DNA of 64,000 nucleotides from Sipunculus nudus (taxonomy: Eukaryota > Annelida > Sipuncula > Golfingiida > Sipunculidae), in assembly GCA_026874595.1 (NCBI GenBank), contig CM049310.1:66048056-66112055 (forward strand), read 5' to 3'. The notes under the pieces are model-generated. The model had not been told where the DNA came from. It saw only the letters and a list, made by a program, of their open reading frames with translations, and did not search any database. Positions 48,290 to 59,430 of this stretch are shown here, piece after piece (position 1 is the first letter of the stretch; the number at the start of each line of letters is the position of its first letter). Made by a program: the position numbers and the translations under genes.

Positions 48290-50214
48290 CTCTCCTGGCC
48301 ACAATTTTGCCACAATCACCTTGAAACTTACAGGGATGATGAAAAACATAATGTCTAGGTGCCCTATTGTTTTTGGTTAAAATAGGTCAAAGGTCAAAGG
48401 TCAAGGTCACGACAGGTATGGTTAACGGTTTTTGCACTATAACTTTGCCATAAATAGGCTTATCCACTTCTGCAATAGCTCATTTTTTTCGTCATCACCT
48501 GGCCTGTCATCTGATGTGTAGCTGACTCAAATTTGAAGTAACCATGGTAACAAATTTTTGGGGAAAAGTCATGATATTCGAAAATAAGGGGTCTTATTTT
48601 TTGTAACTTTGTCAGTTTTAAAGCTAGAGTGATCTAGTTTTTTGCATCAGGAAGCAATCAACTAGTACTACAAGATTTTATTACAAGTCTTGCAGTATCT
48701 CATAAAATATCTCGTGAATAGAGATATTTCGAGATTTAATTCATCTTGCACCAAAGGCCACATTATTGCAGGAATCTTTTTGAAACTGACATATTATAAG
48801 TCCTACACTAGTATCTCGAAATTGTTTTTTCATTTTTTGAATAGGGCCGCTAGGGGGCGCTGGATGCGAACCTCCCGAACATATCATATTTTGGCCATAT
48901 CTCCAAAATTATAAGCCTCAATTACATAAACTATAGCTTATTTTCTTCCTCTGAGTCTTCTCCATAACCTAGTGTAGTCATCTGGTCACAATTTTGTGAC
49001 ACTTTGTCAGTGTGTCTGTCTGTTTGTCAGTTGTCCTCAAATTCGCCTTCTTGCTCTTGCGTCTCACATATAGCATTCTACAGGCCACAGTTTTAAAAGA
49101 ATCCTTTTGAAACTATTACATCTTAAGTCTTACACTAATATCTCGAAACCAATTTTTCATTTTCCGGATATGGCCGCTAGGGGGCGCTGAACTCGAACCT
49201 CTCCGAACATATCATGCTTTGGCAATATCTCCAAAACTATAAACCTCAGTTACATAAACTGTAGCTTTTTTCTTCTTTTGAGTCTTCTCCATAACCTGGA
49301 TTAGTCATCTGGACTCAATCTTGAGTCACTTTGTCAGTGTTTTCGTCTGTTTGTCAGTTGTCCTCAAATTCGCCTGCTTAATTGTTGGCTCTTGCGTCTC
49401 ACATGTAGCATTCTATTGGCCATAGTTTTGACGGAATCTTTTTGAAACTATAACATCTTATGTCTTACACTAATATCTAGAAATAAATTTTTCATTTTCC
49501 GGATATGGCCACTAGTGGGCGCTGCACACGATCCTCACACATACCATTGTATTGGCCATATCTCTACACCAAAAGCCTCTGTTATATAAACTATAGCTTA
49601 TTTTCTTCCTTTGAATCTTCTCCATAACCTGATTAAGGCATCTGGTTTCAATCTTCTGTCACTTTGTCAGTGTGTCCATCTGTTTGACCGTTATCCTCAA
49701 AGTCGCCTGCTTGCTGGTTCTTACGCCTTACATATAGCATTCTACAGGCCACGGCTTTGACGGAATCCTTTTAAAACTGGGACATCTCATGTCATACACT
49801 AATAATACAAAACGCATTTGTCGTCTTCGGAATATGTCTGCTAGAGGGCGCTACAGTCGAGCCTCCCAAGTATATCATTAATTCGCCATACCTCCAAAAC
49901 TATAAATCTAAATTACATAAATTATAACTCATTTTCTTCCTTTGAATCTTCTCAATAACTAGCTTATGTCATCTGGTGTCAATCTTGTCTCACAAAGTCA
50001 CTATGTCCCTCTGTTCGTCTTTTGTTGTCAGCTTTGTCTGCTTGCCTGTTCTTTTGTCTCATATGTCATTCTACGGGCCACATATTCTCAGCAATGTCCC
50101 TGAGAGTCATTCCATTAATAGAAAACCGACAATATGTTCTCTCTGTCCGTCTGTGTTTCACTTCCGAATTCCGGCAAGCGTTCGACCTATGGTCGTCTAG
50201 TTTGTTTGTCTGCA
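48290..50214 (+). repeat. Long unit, tandem copy 2 of 3
   Basis: 1,925 bp. AGGTCA quadruple at 48384-48409, GTAACCATGGTAAC at 48538-48551, CTCF-like cores near 48849, 49179, 49509 and 49840. Confidence 0.94.
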
Positions 50215-52135
50215 CTCTCCTGGCCACAATTTTGCCACAATAACCTTGAAACTTACAGGGATGATGAAAAACATAATTTCTAGGTGCCCTATTGTTTTTG
50301 GTTAAAATAGGTCAAAGGTCAAGGTCAAGGTCGTCAAATCATCCCAAAACGGTTTTTTCTTCATATCTTTGTGACTATTAGCCGTATCTACTTCAACAAT
50401 AGCTCATTTTAATCGTCATTCCAAGGCCTGTCATCTGGTGTGTAGCTGACTAAAATTTGCTGTAACCATGGTTACAAGTTTTGGGGGAAAAGTCATAATA
50501 TTCGAAAATAAGGGGTCTTATTTTTCTAACTTCGTCAGTTTTAAAGCTAGAGTGATCTAGTTTTTTGCATCAGGTAGCATTCAACTAGTACTACAAGATT
50601 TTATTACAAGTCTTGCAGTATCTCGTAAAATATCTCGTAAATAGAGATATTTCGAGATTTCATTCATCTTGCGCCAAAGGCCACATTATTGCAGGAATCT
50701 TTTTGAAACTGACATATTATAAGTCCTACACTAGTATCTCGAAATCTTTTTTTTACTTTTTGAATAGGGCCACTAGGGGGCGCTGGATGCGAACCTCCCG
50801 AACATATCATATTTTGGCCATATCTCCAAAATTATAAGCCTCAATTACATAAACTATAGCTTATTTTCTTCCTCTGAGTCTTCTCCATAACCTAGTGAAG
50901 TCATCTGGTCACAATTTTGTGACACTTTGTCAGTGTGTCTGTCTGTTTGTCACTTGTCCTCAAATTCGCCTGCTTGCTCTCGCGTCTAACATATAGCATT
51001 CTACAGGCCACAGTTTTGAAAGAATCCGTTTGAAACTATTACATCTTAAGTCTTACACTAATATCTCGAAACCAATTTTTCATTTTCCAAATATGGCCGC
51101 TAGGGGGCGCTGAACTCGAACCTCTCCCAACATATCATGCTTTGGCAATATCTCCAAAACTATAAACCTCAGTTACATAAACTGTAGCTTTTTTCTTCCT
51201 TTGAGTCTTCTCCATAACCTGGAGAAGTCATCTGGACTCAATTTTGAGTCAGTTTGTCAGTGTTTTCGTCTGTTTGTCAGTTGTCCTCAAATTCGCCTGC
51301 TTGTTGGCTCTTGCGTCTCACATATAGCATTCTGTAGGCCACAGTTTTGACGGAATCCTTTTGAAACTATTACATCTTATGTCTTACACTAATATCTAGA
51401 AATGAATTTTTCATTTTCCGGATATGGCCACTAGTGGGCGCTGCACATGACTCTCACACACATACCATTGTATTGGCCATAACTCTACACCCAAAGCCTC
51501 AGTTACATAAGCTATAGCTTATTTTCTTCCTTTGAGTCTTCTCCATAACCTGATTAAGGCATCTGGTTTCAATCTTCTGTCACTTTGTCAGTGTGTTCAT
51601 CTGTTTGTCCGTTATCCTCAAAGTCGCCTGCTTGCTGGTTCTTACGCCTTACATATAGCATTCTACAGGCCACAGCTTTGACGGAATCCTTTTGATACCG
51701 AGACATCTCATGTCATACACTAATAATACGAAACGCATTTGTCGTCTTCGGAATATGTCTGCTACAGGGCGCTACAGTCGAGCCTCCCAAGTATATCATT
51801 AATTCGCCATACCTCCAAAACTATAAATCTAAATTACATAAATTATAACTCATTTTCTTCCTTTGAATCTTCCCAATAACTAGCTTATGTCATCTGGTGT
51901 CAATCTTGTCTCACAAAGTCAGTATGTCTGTGTGTTCGTCTTTTGTTGTCAGCTTTGTCTGCTTGCCTGTTCTTTTGTCTCATATGTCATTCTACAGGCC
52001 AAATATTCTCAGCAATGTCTCTGAGAGTCATTCCATTAATAGAAAACCGACAATATGTTCTGTCTGTCCGTCTGTGTTTCACTTCCGAATTCCGGCAAGC
52101 GTTCGACCTATGGTCGTCTAGTTTGTTTGTCACCA
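50215..52135 (+). repeat. Long unit, tandem copy 3 of 3
   Basis: 1,921 bp. AGGTCA repeats ~50311, GTAACCATGGTTAC ~50462, CTCF-like cores near 50774, 51103, 51432 and 51761 (the last reads TACAGGGCGC). It is closest to the copy at 1817-3725. Confidence 0.94.
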
Positions 52136-53290
52136 CTCTTCTGGCCACAATTTTGCCACAATAACCTTGAAACTTACAGGGATGATGAAAAACATAATTT
52201 CTAGGTGCCCTATTGTTTTTGGTTAAAATAGGTCAAAGGTCAAGGTCAATGTCACGACAGGTATGGTTAACGGTTTTTGCACTATAACTTTGCAATAAAT
52301 AGGCTTATCCACTTCTGCGATAGCTCATTTTTTTCGTCATCACCTGGCCTTTCTTTTGACATGTAGCTTACTTAAATTTGCTGTTACCATGGTTACGCAA
52401 TTTTGGGGAGAAATCATGGAATTTCCTGATATTTTTCAAATTTGCAGCAATCATACTGATTCTGAGATATTTTATGGAACACAAGAATATCTCGAAATTA
52501 TTTTTTCAGATTTTGGAAATGGCCACCAGGGGGCGTTGCAGATGAAAAAACATGAAAATTTGTTTTGGTGCTATACCTCCAGAACTATTAAACATTGGGC
52601 CATTTCCATCACAGCACCTTCAACTGGGGTCCATGGGCTTATTTTTGCGCATAGGTGCCAAAGTGCGCTATTGCCAGATTTCTCTATTTTTGGGGTAAAA
52701 CTTTTGAATTTTGAAAATATGCAGTTTTCAGCTTCTAACTCTATCAGTTTTTATGCTGGAGAGGTCAATTTTTTTGCATCTTGTAGCCTTTGGTGAGCTC
52801 TCGGTGATCCAATAAAAAATCTTGCAAAATCTCGCACCGTTTCTCATCAAACGAGAGTCTTCGAGATTTCATTAAATATGACCTACAGGTTGCATTTTTT
52901 TAACAATGGCTTTGAAATTGATATTTTTTGTGTTATTTATAAATATCTCGAAATCAGTTTTTCATTTTTTGGAAATAGCCACCAGGGGGCGTGGTACCTG
53001 AAACACTGTAACATATCATTTTTCTGCAATATCTAAAATAATTTTAAACATGGCACAATTTTTATCGTTGTATCTTAAACTAGGAACATTGGCTTATTCC
53101 TCCGCACATGTAGCTTTGTGCTGCCGTTACCATGGTTACCAAATTTGTGGGTTAAACTTGACGATCTGAAAATATGCAGTTTTTGGCTTCTATCCCGGTT
53201 AATATTTATGTTTCAAGGGTCTAGTTTTTTGCATAAGGCTGCTTCCCCTTGGTTCTAAGTCATTCAATTGCAAGTCTGGTCAAATTTCGC
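52136..53290 (+). repeat. Hybrid unit: long-unit head, 1,274-type middle, diverged tail
   Basis: It begins as a long unit, switches near 52385 to sequence resembling the 1,274-bp unit ('tacgcaattttggggagaa'), then near 52850 to the diverged R148 type. CTCF-like sites lie at 52520 and ~52979. A 146-codon + strand frame (52356-52796) falls here, but its DNA is the same repeat that elsewhere has stops in all frames. Confidence 0.85.
52520..52538 (+). promoter_or_regulatory. Best CTCF-like match TGGCCACCAGGGGGCGTTG
   Basis: The first 16 bases equal the recalled vertebrate CTCF core TGGCCACCAGGGGGCG; only positions 17 (T for C) and 19 (G for A) differ. It is an unusual member of the family because most copies have G at position 6 or T at position 8. 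Confidence 0.6.
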
Positions 53291-54400
53291 TCGGTTTACC
53301 GTCAAACGAGAAAAAACGAGATTTCACAGAAATGCTTATAACTTGGCAACTTTTACAGCTACACAGGTCTAGTTTTCGGCATTTCATAACATATGACCAG
53401 CTTGACATGCCAGAAAAGAAATCAGGCCAAATCTCGCACCATATCTCGTCAAGCGAGAAAAAAATGAGATGATATGGAAATGCTTATAACTAGGCGACTT
53501 TTACAGCTACTCAGATCTAGTTTTTGGCATTTGGTAACATTTGGCCAACTTGACATAGTAAAACTGCAATACTTGGCGAAATCTCGCACTATATCTGGTC
53601 AAATGTGGAAAAACGAGATTTCACAGAAATGCATATAAGTCGGCGACTTTCACGGCTAGACAGGTCTAGTTTTTGGCATTCATTAACATTTGGACGGCTT
53701 GACATGACAAACCTGCAAGACTGGCCAAATCTCGCACCAAATCTCGTCAAACGATAAAAAAGGAGATTTCACAGAAATGCTAATAACTCAGCGACTTTTA
53801 CAGCTAGACAGATGTAGTTTTCACCATTTCATAACATTTAGAGAGTTTGATATGACAAATCTACAAGACTGGCCAATTCCTGCACCGTATCTCGTCAAAT
53901 GAGAAAACACGAGAGTACACGGAAATGCTTATAACTCGGCGACTTTCACAGCTAGACGGATCTAGTTTTCGCCATTTCGTAACGTTTGGCCGTCTTGACA
54001 TAATAAAACTGCTCGTCTTGCCAAATCTCGTACTATATCTCGTCAAGCGAGAAAAAACATGATTTCACGTAAATGCTGATAACACGGCGACTTTTGCAGC
54101 TAGACAGGTCTAGTTTCCGGCATTTTGTAATATTTGACAAACCTGACATGACAAAACTGGAAATCTTGCCTAAGCTTGCACCATTTCCCGTCAAATGAGA
54201 AAACACGAGATTTCATGCAAATGCTTATAACTCAGCGGCTTTTATAGCTAGACAGGTCTAGTTTTCGGCATTTCATATCATTTGGCCAGCTTGACATGAC
54301 AAACCTGAAAACATCTCACTGCTTCTTGTCAAACGAGATTAACGGAATTTCATGAAAAAATTTTGAACTTGGTCCCTTTTACACTAGAAAGATATGCAGC
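53290..54400 (+). repeat. R148 tandem array, last in the window
   Basis: About seven monomers, more diverged than those in blocks A-D ('ctggtcaaatgtgg' near 53597 has lost the hairpin). Followed by the standard linker (54400-54555) with TGACC-TCT-GGTCA at ~54536. Confidence 0.9.
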
Positions 54401-54713
54401 TGTTAAAGGTCAGCATGCATAAATAAACATATTATCCGTTTCTGCTGCCCCCACAATGTTGCTCATTCATATGACTGTTTCTACATGCACTCTCTGTCTA
54501 TCTGTCTGTATCATTTCCATTTCCGGCAAGCGCGTGACCTCTGGTCATCTTGTTTGAATGATTTATTGACACAATACATAGTAAGTACATTCACGTGGTA
54601 TTCTACCTAAGCACATATATAAATATAAACTTGTATCAATAGATTGAGCGCAAGCTACTTAAAGCTTATGAAGCTCGCTCCTGAATTCTAAAGTGGTAAT
54701 TTTCTGATGCTTG

Positions 54714-54733
54714 GGGGGGGGGGGGGGGGGGGG
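54714..54733 (+). repeat. G homopolymer in the LINE 3' UTR
   Basis: About 20 consecutive G bases. The length is likely unreliable in sequencing. On the minus strand this is a poly-C tract in the 3' UTR; the + strand could form a G-quadruplex. Confidence 0.9.
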
Positions 54734-54896
54734 ATGATGTTAACATATTGGTGACTGAAGTATCATGGAAGATGTGGATAGCATAATGACTATGTTTTTA
54801 GTTGTGATTTGGAAAGTGTAAGGTGCCAGTTGAGAGGAGAGAAAGAGTTTTGGTGGGTGTGGGATGAGTTTGTCAAAATTGTCAAATTATTTTATG

Positions 54897-55490
54897 TTAG
54901 AATCTGTTTGAGTTTTCAATAAAATTTGCTACCGATTCGAATATTTCCTTGTTTGATTTGTCATCTATTTTTGGGTCACCAAAAAGTAGAACTTTTAATG
55001 GGGTATCCCTAGGTAAGTATGTTTTTCTAGTGGAGTTATAGAGGTGGCATTGCAGTAGGTAGTGGTTGGGATATTCTGATGGGTGGCCACATTGACATTT
55101 TTTGGTGTCGCTAATATGTCTTGTGTACATATGATAATTTAGATCACTACATTTCATTCTCATGCGTGCATGGATTATTTGTGATTTTCTGGTTCCCGAG
55201 TTGTAGTACGTAGGTGTTTTAGTTCTTAGAGCTGATTTTTTCAATTGGTAGTTTAATGAGCCACTTGTCAAGCAAGCTTTCTTTTCAAGATCCATTTGGT
55301 TCCATAATCTGATTGATTTTGGGAGAAAAGAATTGAAATATAAATCAGTTCTTGCTTGTATTGGAGTAAGGTTGTGTATTAAAAATCTGGTTTCGTATAT
55401 GTTACTATGTGGAGGTGGAAGAAGAATGCGTCTAGTGTCTAGTGTCCCAAAACCTGGTGTGTTTATTGACCAAAAATGGATGCCATATAG
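54897..55490 (-). pseudogene. C-terminal remnant of a LINE reverse-transcriptase ORF
   Basis: An open frame of ~197 codons; TAA and TGA stops lie directly upstream (55491-55496), so the reverse-transcriptase core itself is missing. Visible features are 'RTDLYFNSFLPKSIRLWN', the usual region after the RT domain in many metazoan LINEs, then 'HARMRMKCSDLNYHMY' and a zinc-knuckle-like CQCG...HYLLQC (Cys-x-Cys, His, Cys). A methionine at 55295 lies within the frame but is not a natural start. The CR1/L2-like type is likely; the exact clade is not determined. It is a dead fragment. Confidence 0.8.
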
Positions 55491-56260
55491 TTATCACCCT
55501 TTCTGTCTGTCTGTTTTTCTGTCTGTCTGTCCATCTGTCCATCCACACAAATTAGTTTCCAGATGATAACTCGAGTTGTATTGACACATGGATTTCAAAC
55601 TTGACTTACATATGGCCCACCACTAAAGCAAGAATCTATATGATTTTGGAGCCATGAGGTCAGAGGTCAAGGTCACAGGACTCACTTTTTAGCGAACCTG
55701 TGAGCTTATGCGATTGCCCAGCGTTGTCCGTCAGCCGTCCGCCGTCCAGGGCTGGCTTTCCTCTGTCCATGGCTGAAAGTCAGAAACCATCAGAGCTAGC
55801 GGCTCCAAATTACATGTAAGAATTAGTCACATGTGAAACTTGGTGCCCTTGAGCTTATTATTGGGTATCTGCATTAATTTAGATTTTATAGGGAAAAAGC
55901 TTAAAAACCTTTAAAAATCTTGAAACTGTCCAGCCAGATTGTCCAATATTTCACAGGAATGATCCCTGGAACAATCTCTCTCAAGTTTGTTCGAATGGTT
56001 CCAGTTCGGAGATTTTTAGTCAAGTTACAGGAGGTTGAACTTAGTCATCTGTCAAAAAAAGCACACTAAAATTAAAATCTCGGAAACGGCTAGAGCTATA
56101 ACTGCTGCGCCCTCATTTTTAGTTGACCTCTGACCTTTCCTTGCTGCCCAGCATCCATTTGTGCATCTGTTGCCACACATAAACCTGCATATCTCAGGAA
56201 CCCTTTGACTGATCAGGCTAAAAATTTTGAACAAATGTAGCCCTTTAATAACATATACTA
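55491..56260 (+). repeat. Different repeat family with 'tttttagcgaacctgtgagc'
   Basis: A TCTG-rich start, then 'gtttccagatgataactcg' and AGGTCA-type repeats (~55660), then at 55688 'tttttagcgaacctgtgag' followed by 'gtccgtcagccgtccgccgtcc'. That head recurs at ~58038, ~59431 ('tttttagctaacctgtgag') and ~60572. These look like starts of related mobile elements. No gene is recognised. Confidence 0.65.
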
Positions 56261-57000
56261 AAAATGGTGGCGCCACCTGCAACAATTTTTGCACAGCGTG
56301 CATCTGTTCATCTGCCTTGGGATAATATCACTCATATCTCAGCAGTGGTTTGACATATCTACCTGAAATTTTGCAGGTTTATACATCCTGGACAGCTTTC
56401 TTGATTTTATGACAGGTGGCGCCACCTACATTCACGTTTACTCTGCAGTCATCCAAGCACATATCTCAGGAACCGTTTGACCAATTGGGCCAAAATTTTG
56501 CATGTGTATAGATCTCACATAGCTCTTCATCATAGGCAAAACCGGTGGTGCCACCTGCAACCATTTATGCACAGCGTCCATCTGTTCATCTGCCTTGGGA
56601 TAAAATCACTCATATATCAGAAGTGGTTTGACTTATCCACCTGAAATTTTGCAGGTTTATACATGCTGGACAGCCTTCTCGATTTTATGACAGTTGGCGC
56701 CACCTACATTCACGTTTACTCTGCAGACATCCAAGCTCATATCTCGGGAACCATTTGACCGATTGGGCCAAAATTTTGCTTGTGTATAGATCTCACATAG
56801 CTCTTCATCATAAGCAAAACTGGTGGCGCCACCTGCAACCACATATGAACACCGCCCATCTGTTCATCTGCCTTGGGATAAAATCACTCTTATCTAAGCA
56901 GTGGTTTGACTTATTCACCTGAAATTTTGCAGGTTTATACATCCTAGACAATTTTCTCGATTTTATGACAGGTGGCACCACCTACATTCACGTTTACTCT
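56261..57000 (+). repeat. 277-bp tandem repeat with GGTGGCGCCACC palindrome
   Basis: The palindrome or a one-base variant occurs at about 56266, 56415, 56543, 56692, 56822 and 56970. Alternate ones (277-279 bp apart) are followed by 'tgcaac' or 'tacatt'. Each unit has 'catctgttcatctgcc', 'cacctgaaattttgcagg' and 'aaaccgtttgaccaattggg'-like sequence. About 2.6 units. Confidence 0.9.
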
Positions 57001-58036
57001 GCAGACATCCATGTTAATATGCAACACACCACACTCTATTCCCCTTGCCACTTAATCCATGCCTCACTTCACCCGTCCCACTCTGATTTCTGCGGATACA
57101 CATAGTCGCTTGTCGACTACCCATATTCTAGTTTTAAAATGTCCTAGTCTGAAACTTGCAGGTCCGAAATGTCCATTTTGCTGAAATCATAATGACTAAG
57201 GTAGATATGCAGGACTTAAAAGGGTCAATATTAAATTTTAAAAATAAACCTCCATTCATACTCCAAAAATTTGCACAAGTTCACATTAGGCCTATAGGCC
57301 TTGTTTAAAAAGATTATGGCTGCATTTTAATCCAAGCTTTTCATCCTAAACTTTCCATTTTGCACATTTAGCTGACTTGCCAGTATTGGGAGAGCATAAA
57401 TGAATTTCGGGTCACATGGTCAAAGGTCAAGCTCACAGGGGCCATCTGTTCACAAATTTGTTTCCAGATGATAACTCCAGTTTAGTTTGACATGTTGGTT
57501 TCAAACTTAACTTATATATGACTCACCACTAAAGTAAAAACCGTACGTGTGGATTTTGGGGTCCAACGGTCAAAGGTCATGGTCACAGGACTCATTTCTT
57601 TAAAAAGAACGCATATGCATTTGAAGCTTAACTTTTCATCCCAAACCTTCCATCTTCAAGATATTGCTTACCTGCCAATAGGGGAAGATTCTGTTCAATT
57701 TTGGGGTCATGAAGTCAAAGGTCAAGGACACAGTACCCACTTATTTAGAAAAATTGGGTCAAAATTAGGACTTCGTTCCTTCGAGATATTAAGAAAAAAA
57801 AAACCTCCAATTTCCATAAAAAAAAACCATTGTTACACTATAAGACTGCCTAATATCAAAACCACAGATCTGATTTTGATCATAGTGAATATGCATTTTC
57901 TTCCATACATTTTCTATGTACATACCCAAAATTATGTCAGTAATTTGTTGAAGTTATGGGCCCGAACATAATGCACCTCATAAAAAATCAGGAAATATAT
58001 TTACTCACTTAACATAAAAATGGCTGAAGATAGAGA
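57001..58036 (+). repeat. Relative of the 16.3-kb element interior
   Basis: 'ttgcttacctgccaataggg' (57660s) and AGGTCA repeats (~57419, 57568, 57712) match the internal units of 16274-17516. 'gtttccagatgataactcc' repeats the 55.55-kb segment. A 140-codon + frame at 57549-57971 has no recognisable domain and overlaps the repeat. Confidence 0.6.
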
Positions 58037-59430
58037 CTTTTTAGCGAACCTGTGAGCTTAGGCAAGGGTGTGGCTTCGTCCAGCGTCTGTCGTCCGGCGT
58101 CCGTCAGCCGTCGTCTGTACATTAACCCATACTATCTTGAAAACGGCAAGAGTTAGCATCACAAAATTTTATGCAAAAAATTAGTCATCTGAAATCAGAT
58201 TTTGCTTATTTTTTGGCTAACTGCATTTTCTTAGATTTTATAGGGAAAAAGCTGAAAAAAGCTTAAAAGATCTTCTTCTCCGAAACTGCATGTTCAGCCA
58301 AATTGTCCAATATTTCACAGAAATGATTCCTGGAACAATCTCTCTGAAGTTTATTCGAATGGTTGAAGTTCGGTGATTTTTGGCCGAGTTACTGTAGGAA
58401 GTTGAACTTAGTCATCTGTCCAAAACATATTAAAATTACAATCTCAGAAACGGCTGGAGCTATCATTACCAAATTTTTTTGCCAAAGTTGGTCACATGAG
58501 TCATATGTAAAACTGAGATATTGGTGGCGCCACCTGCATCGGCCTTTTTGTAAGGGGGTCATCAGTGCCTGTATCATACTAACGGCTACAAAAAACTCAT
58601 TCTCTGAAACCATATGGCCAAATTGTTTAATATCACACAGAAATGATCCTAGGGCAATGCTTTCTGAAGTTTGTTCAATTGGTCTCAGTTCAGTAACTTT
58701 TGGCTGAGTTATGGGAAGCTGAATTTAGTCATATGCCATAATAGCCCATTTTAGCTTGGTGGCTACAAAGATCTTCTAAAAAAACACTGGGCCAAATTCT
58801 TAAATCTCACACATTAATTATCCTTAGATGTTGATAATTCAAGTTTGTATAAATGGTTTTGGTTCAGTGATTTTTGGCTTAGTTATGGGAAGCTTAACTT
58901 AGCCATTTAGCTGTATTTTCCCATATGAGTTATAAACCTGCAAAACATTTTTTGACTGCCGCCACTGAGGCCAATTTGTTTAATATTTTACAGGAATAAT
59001 CCCCTGAATAATTCTTATAATGATTGTCTTTTATGGTTCCAAAGAATGAATTATGGCTGAATTATAAAGATTGAATAGAGTCATTTTACCATATATGTTA
59101 GCTGTGTGAAGCAGGTACATCTAGCCTGGCACCAGTTTATCAGCATCTGATACATCATGCCTCTAGACATTTAGATTTTAGGTTATCTATGGTTAATATT
59201 GACAAGAATGTTTTTTAAAAGCTTTTAAATAATGTAGATTTATGATTTTAGATATTCCTCATGCCAGGCAATGTTTACAATCACAGGTATACAGCTCTTT
59301 GTGGGTGTATAAAGACGGCTGTACATGGATTATAAATAATTGGTATCCATACTCAACTTGATTCAAGATTTTGCCATCAGTGAGATGTATCTGTATTATA
59401 ATTTTGTATTCAGTATGCATCTGTAGTAAT
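58037..59430 (+). repeat. Element-like DNA with second 'tttttagcgaacctgtgag' head
   Basis: The head is followed by 'gtcgtccggcgtccgtcagc' and several diverged ~250-bp units with 'atttcacagaaatgat', 'tttggctgagttatggg' and 'gttgaacttagtcat'. One 'ggtggcgccacctgcat' palindrome is at ~58524. No gene is seen; the right ~400 bp looks unique. Confidence 0.6.

Larger units (their letters stand above)
54556..55490 (-). mobile_element. 5'-truncated LINE (non-LTR retrotransposon) 3' fragment
   Basis: It begins where the repeat linker stops ('catcttgtttg|aatgattt'). Read on the minus strand it has the ORF end (stop at 54897), ~340 bp of 3' UTR and an AATAAA (54562-54567 as TTTATT) close to the end. The 5' side stops at ~55490, followed by TCTG-rich DNA. 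No clear poly-A tail or target-site duplication is visible. Confidence 0.7.

Noticed and set aside
52356-52796. 146-codon + frame
   Set aside because: Homologous DNA in the 1,274-bp units has stops in this frame; no domain is recognised.
290-54400. Centromere assignment for the satellite domain
   Set aside because: Array structure is suggestive, but no CENP-B-like box or other direct evidence was seen, and the arrays are short and mixed with mobile-element pieces.
57549-57971. 140-codon + frame
   Set aside because: It overlaps repeat sequence, contains low-complexity Lys runs and has no recognisable family.
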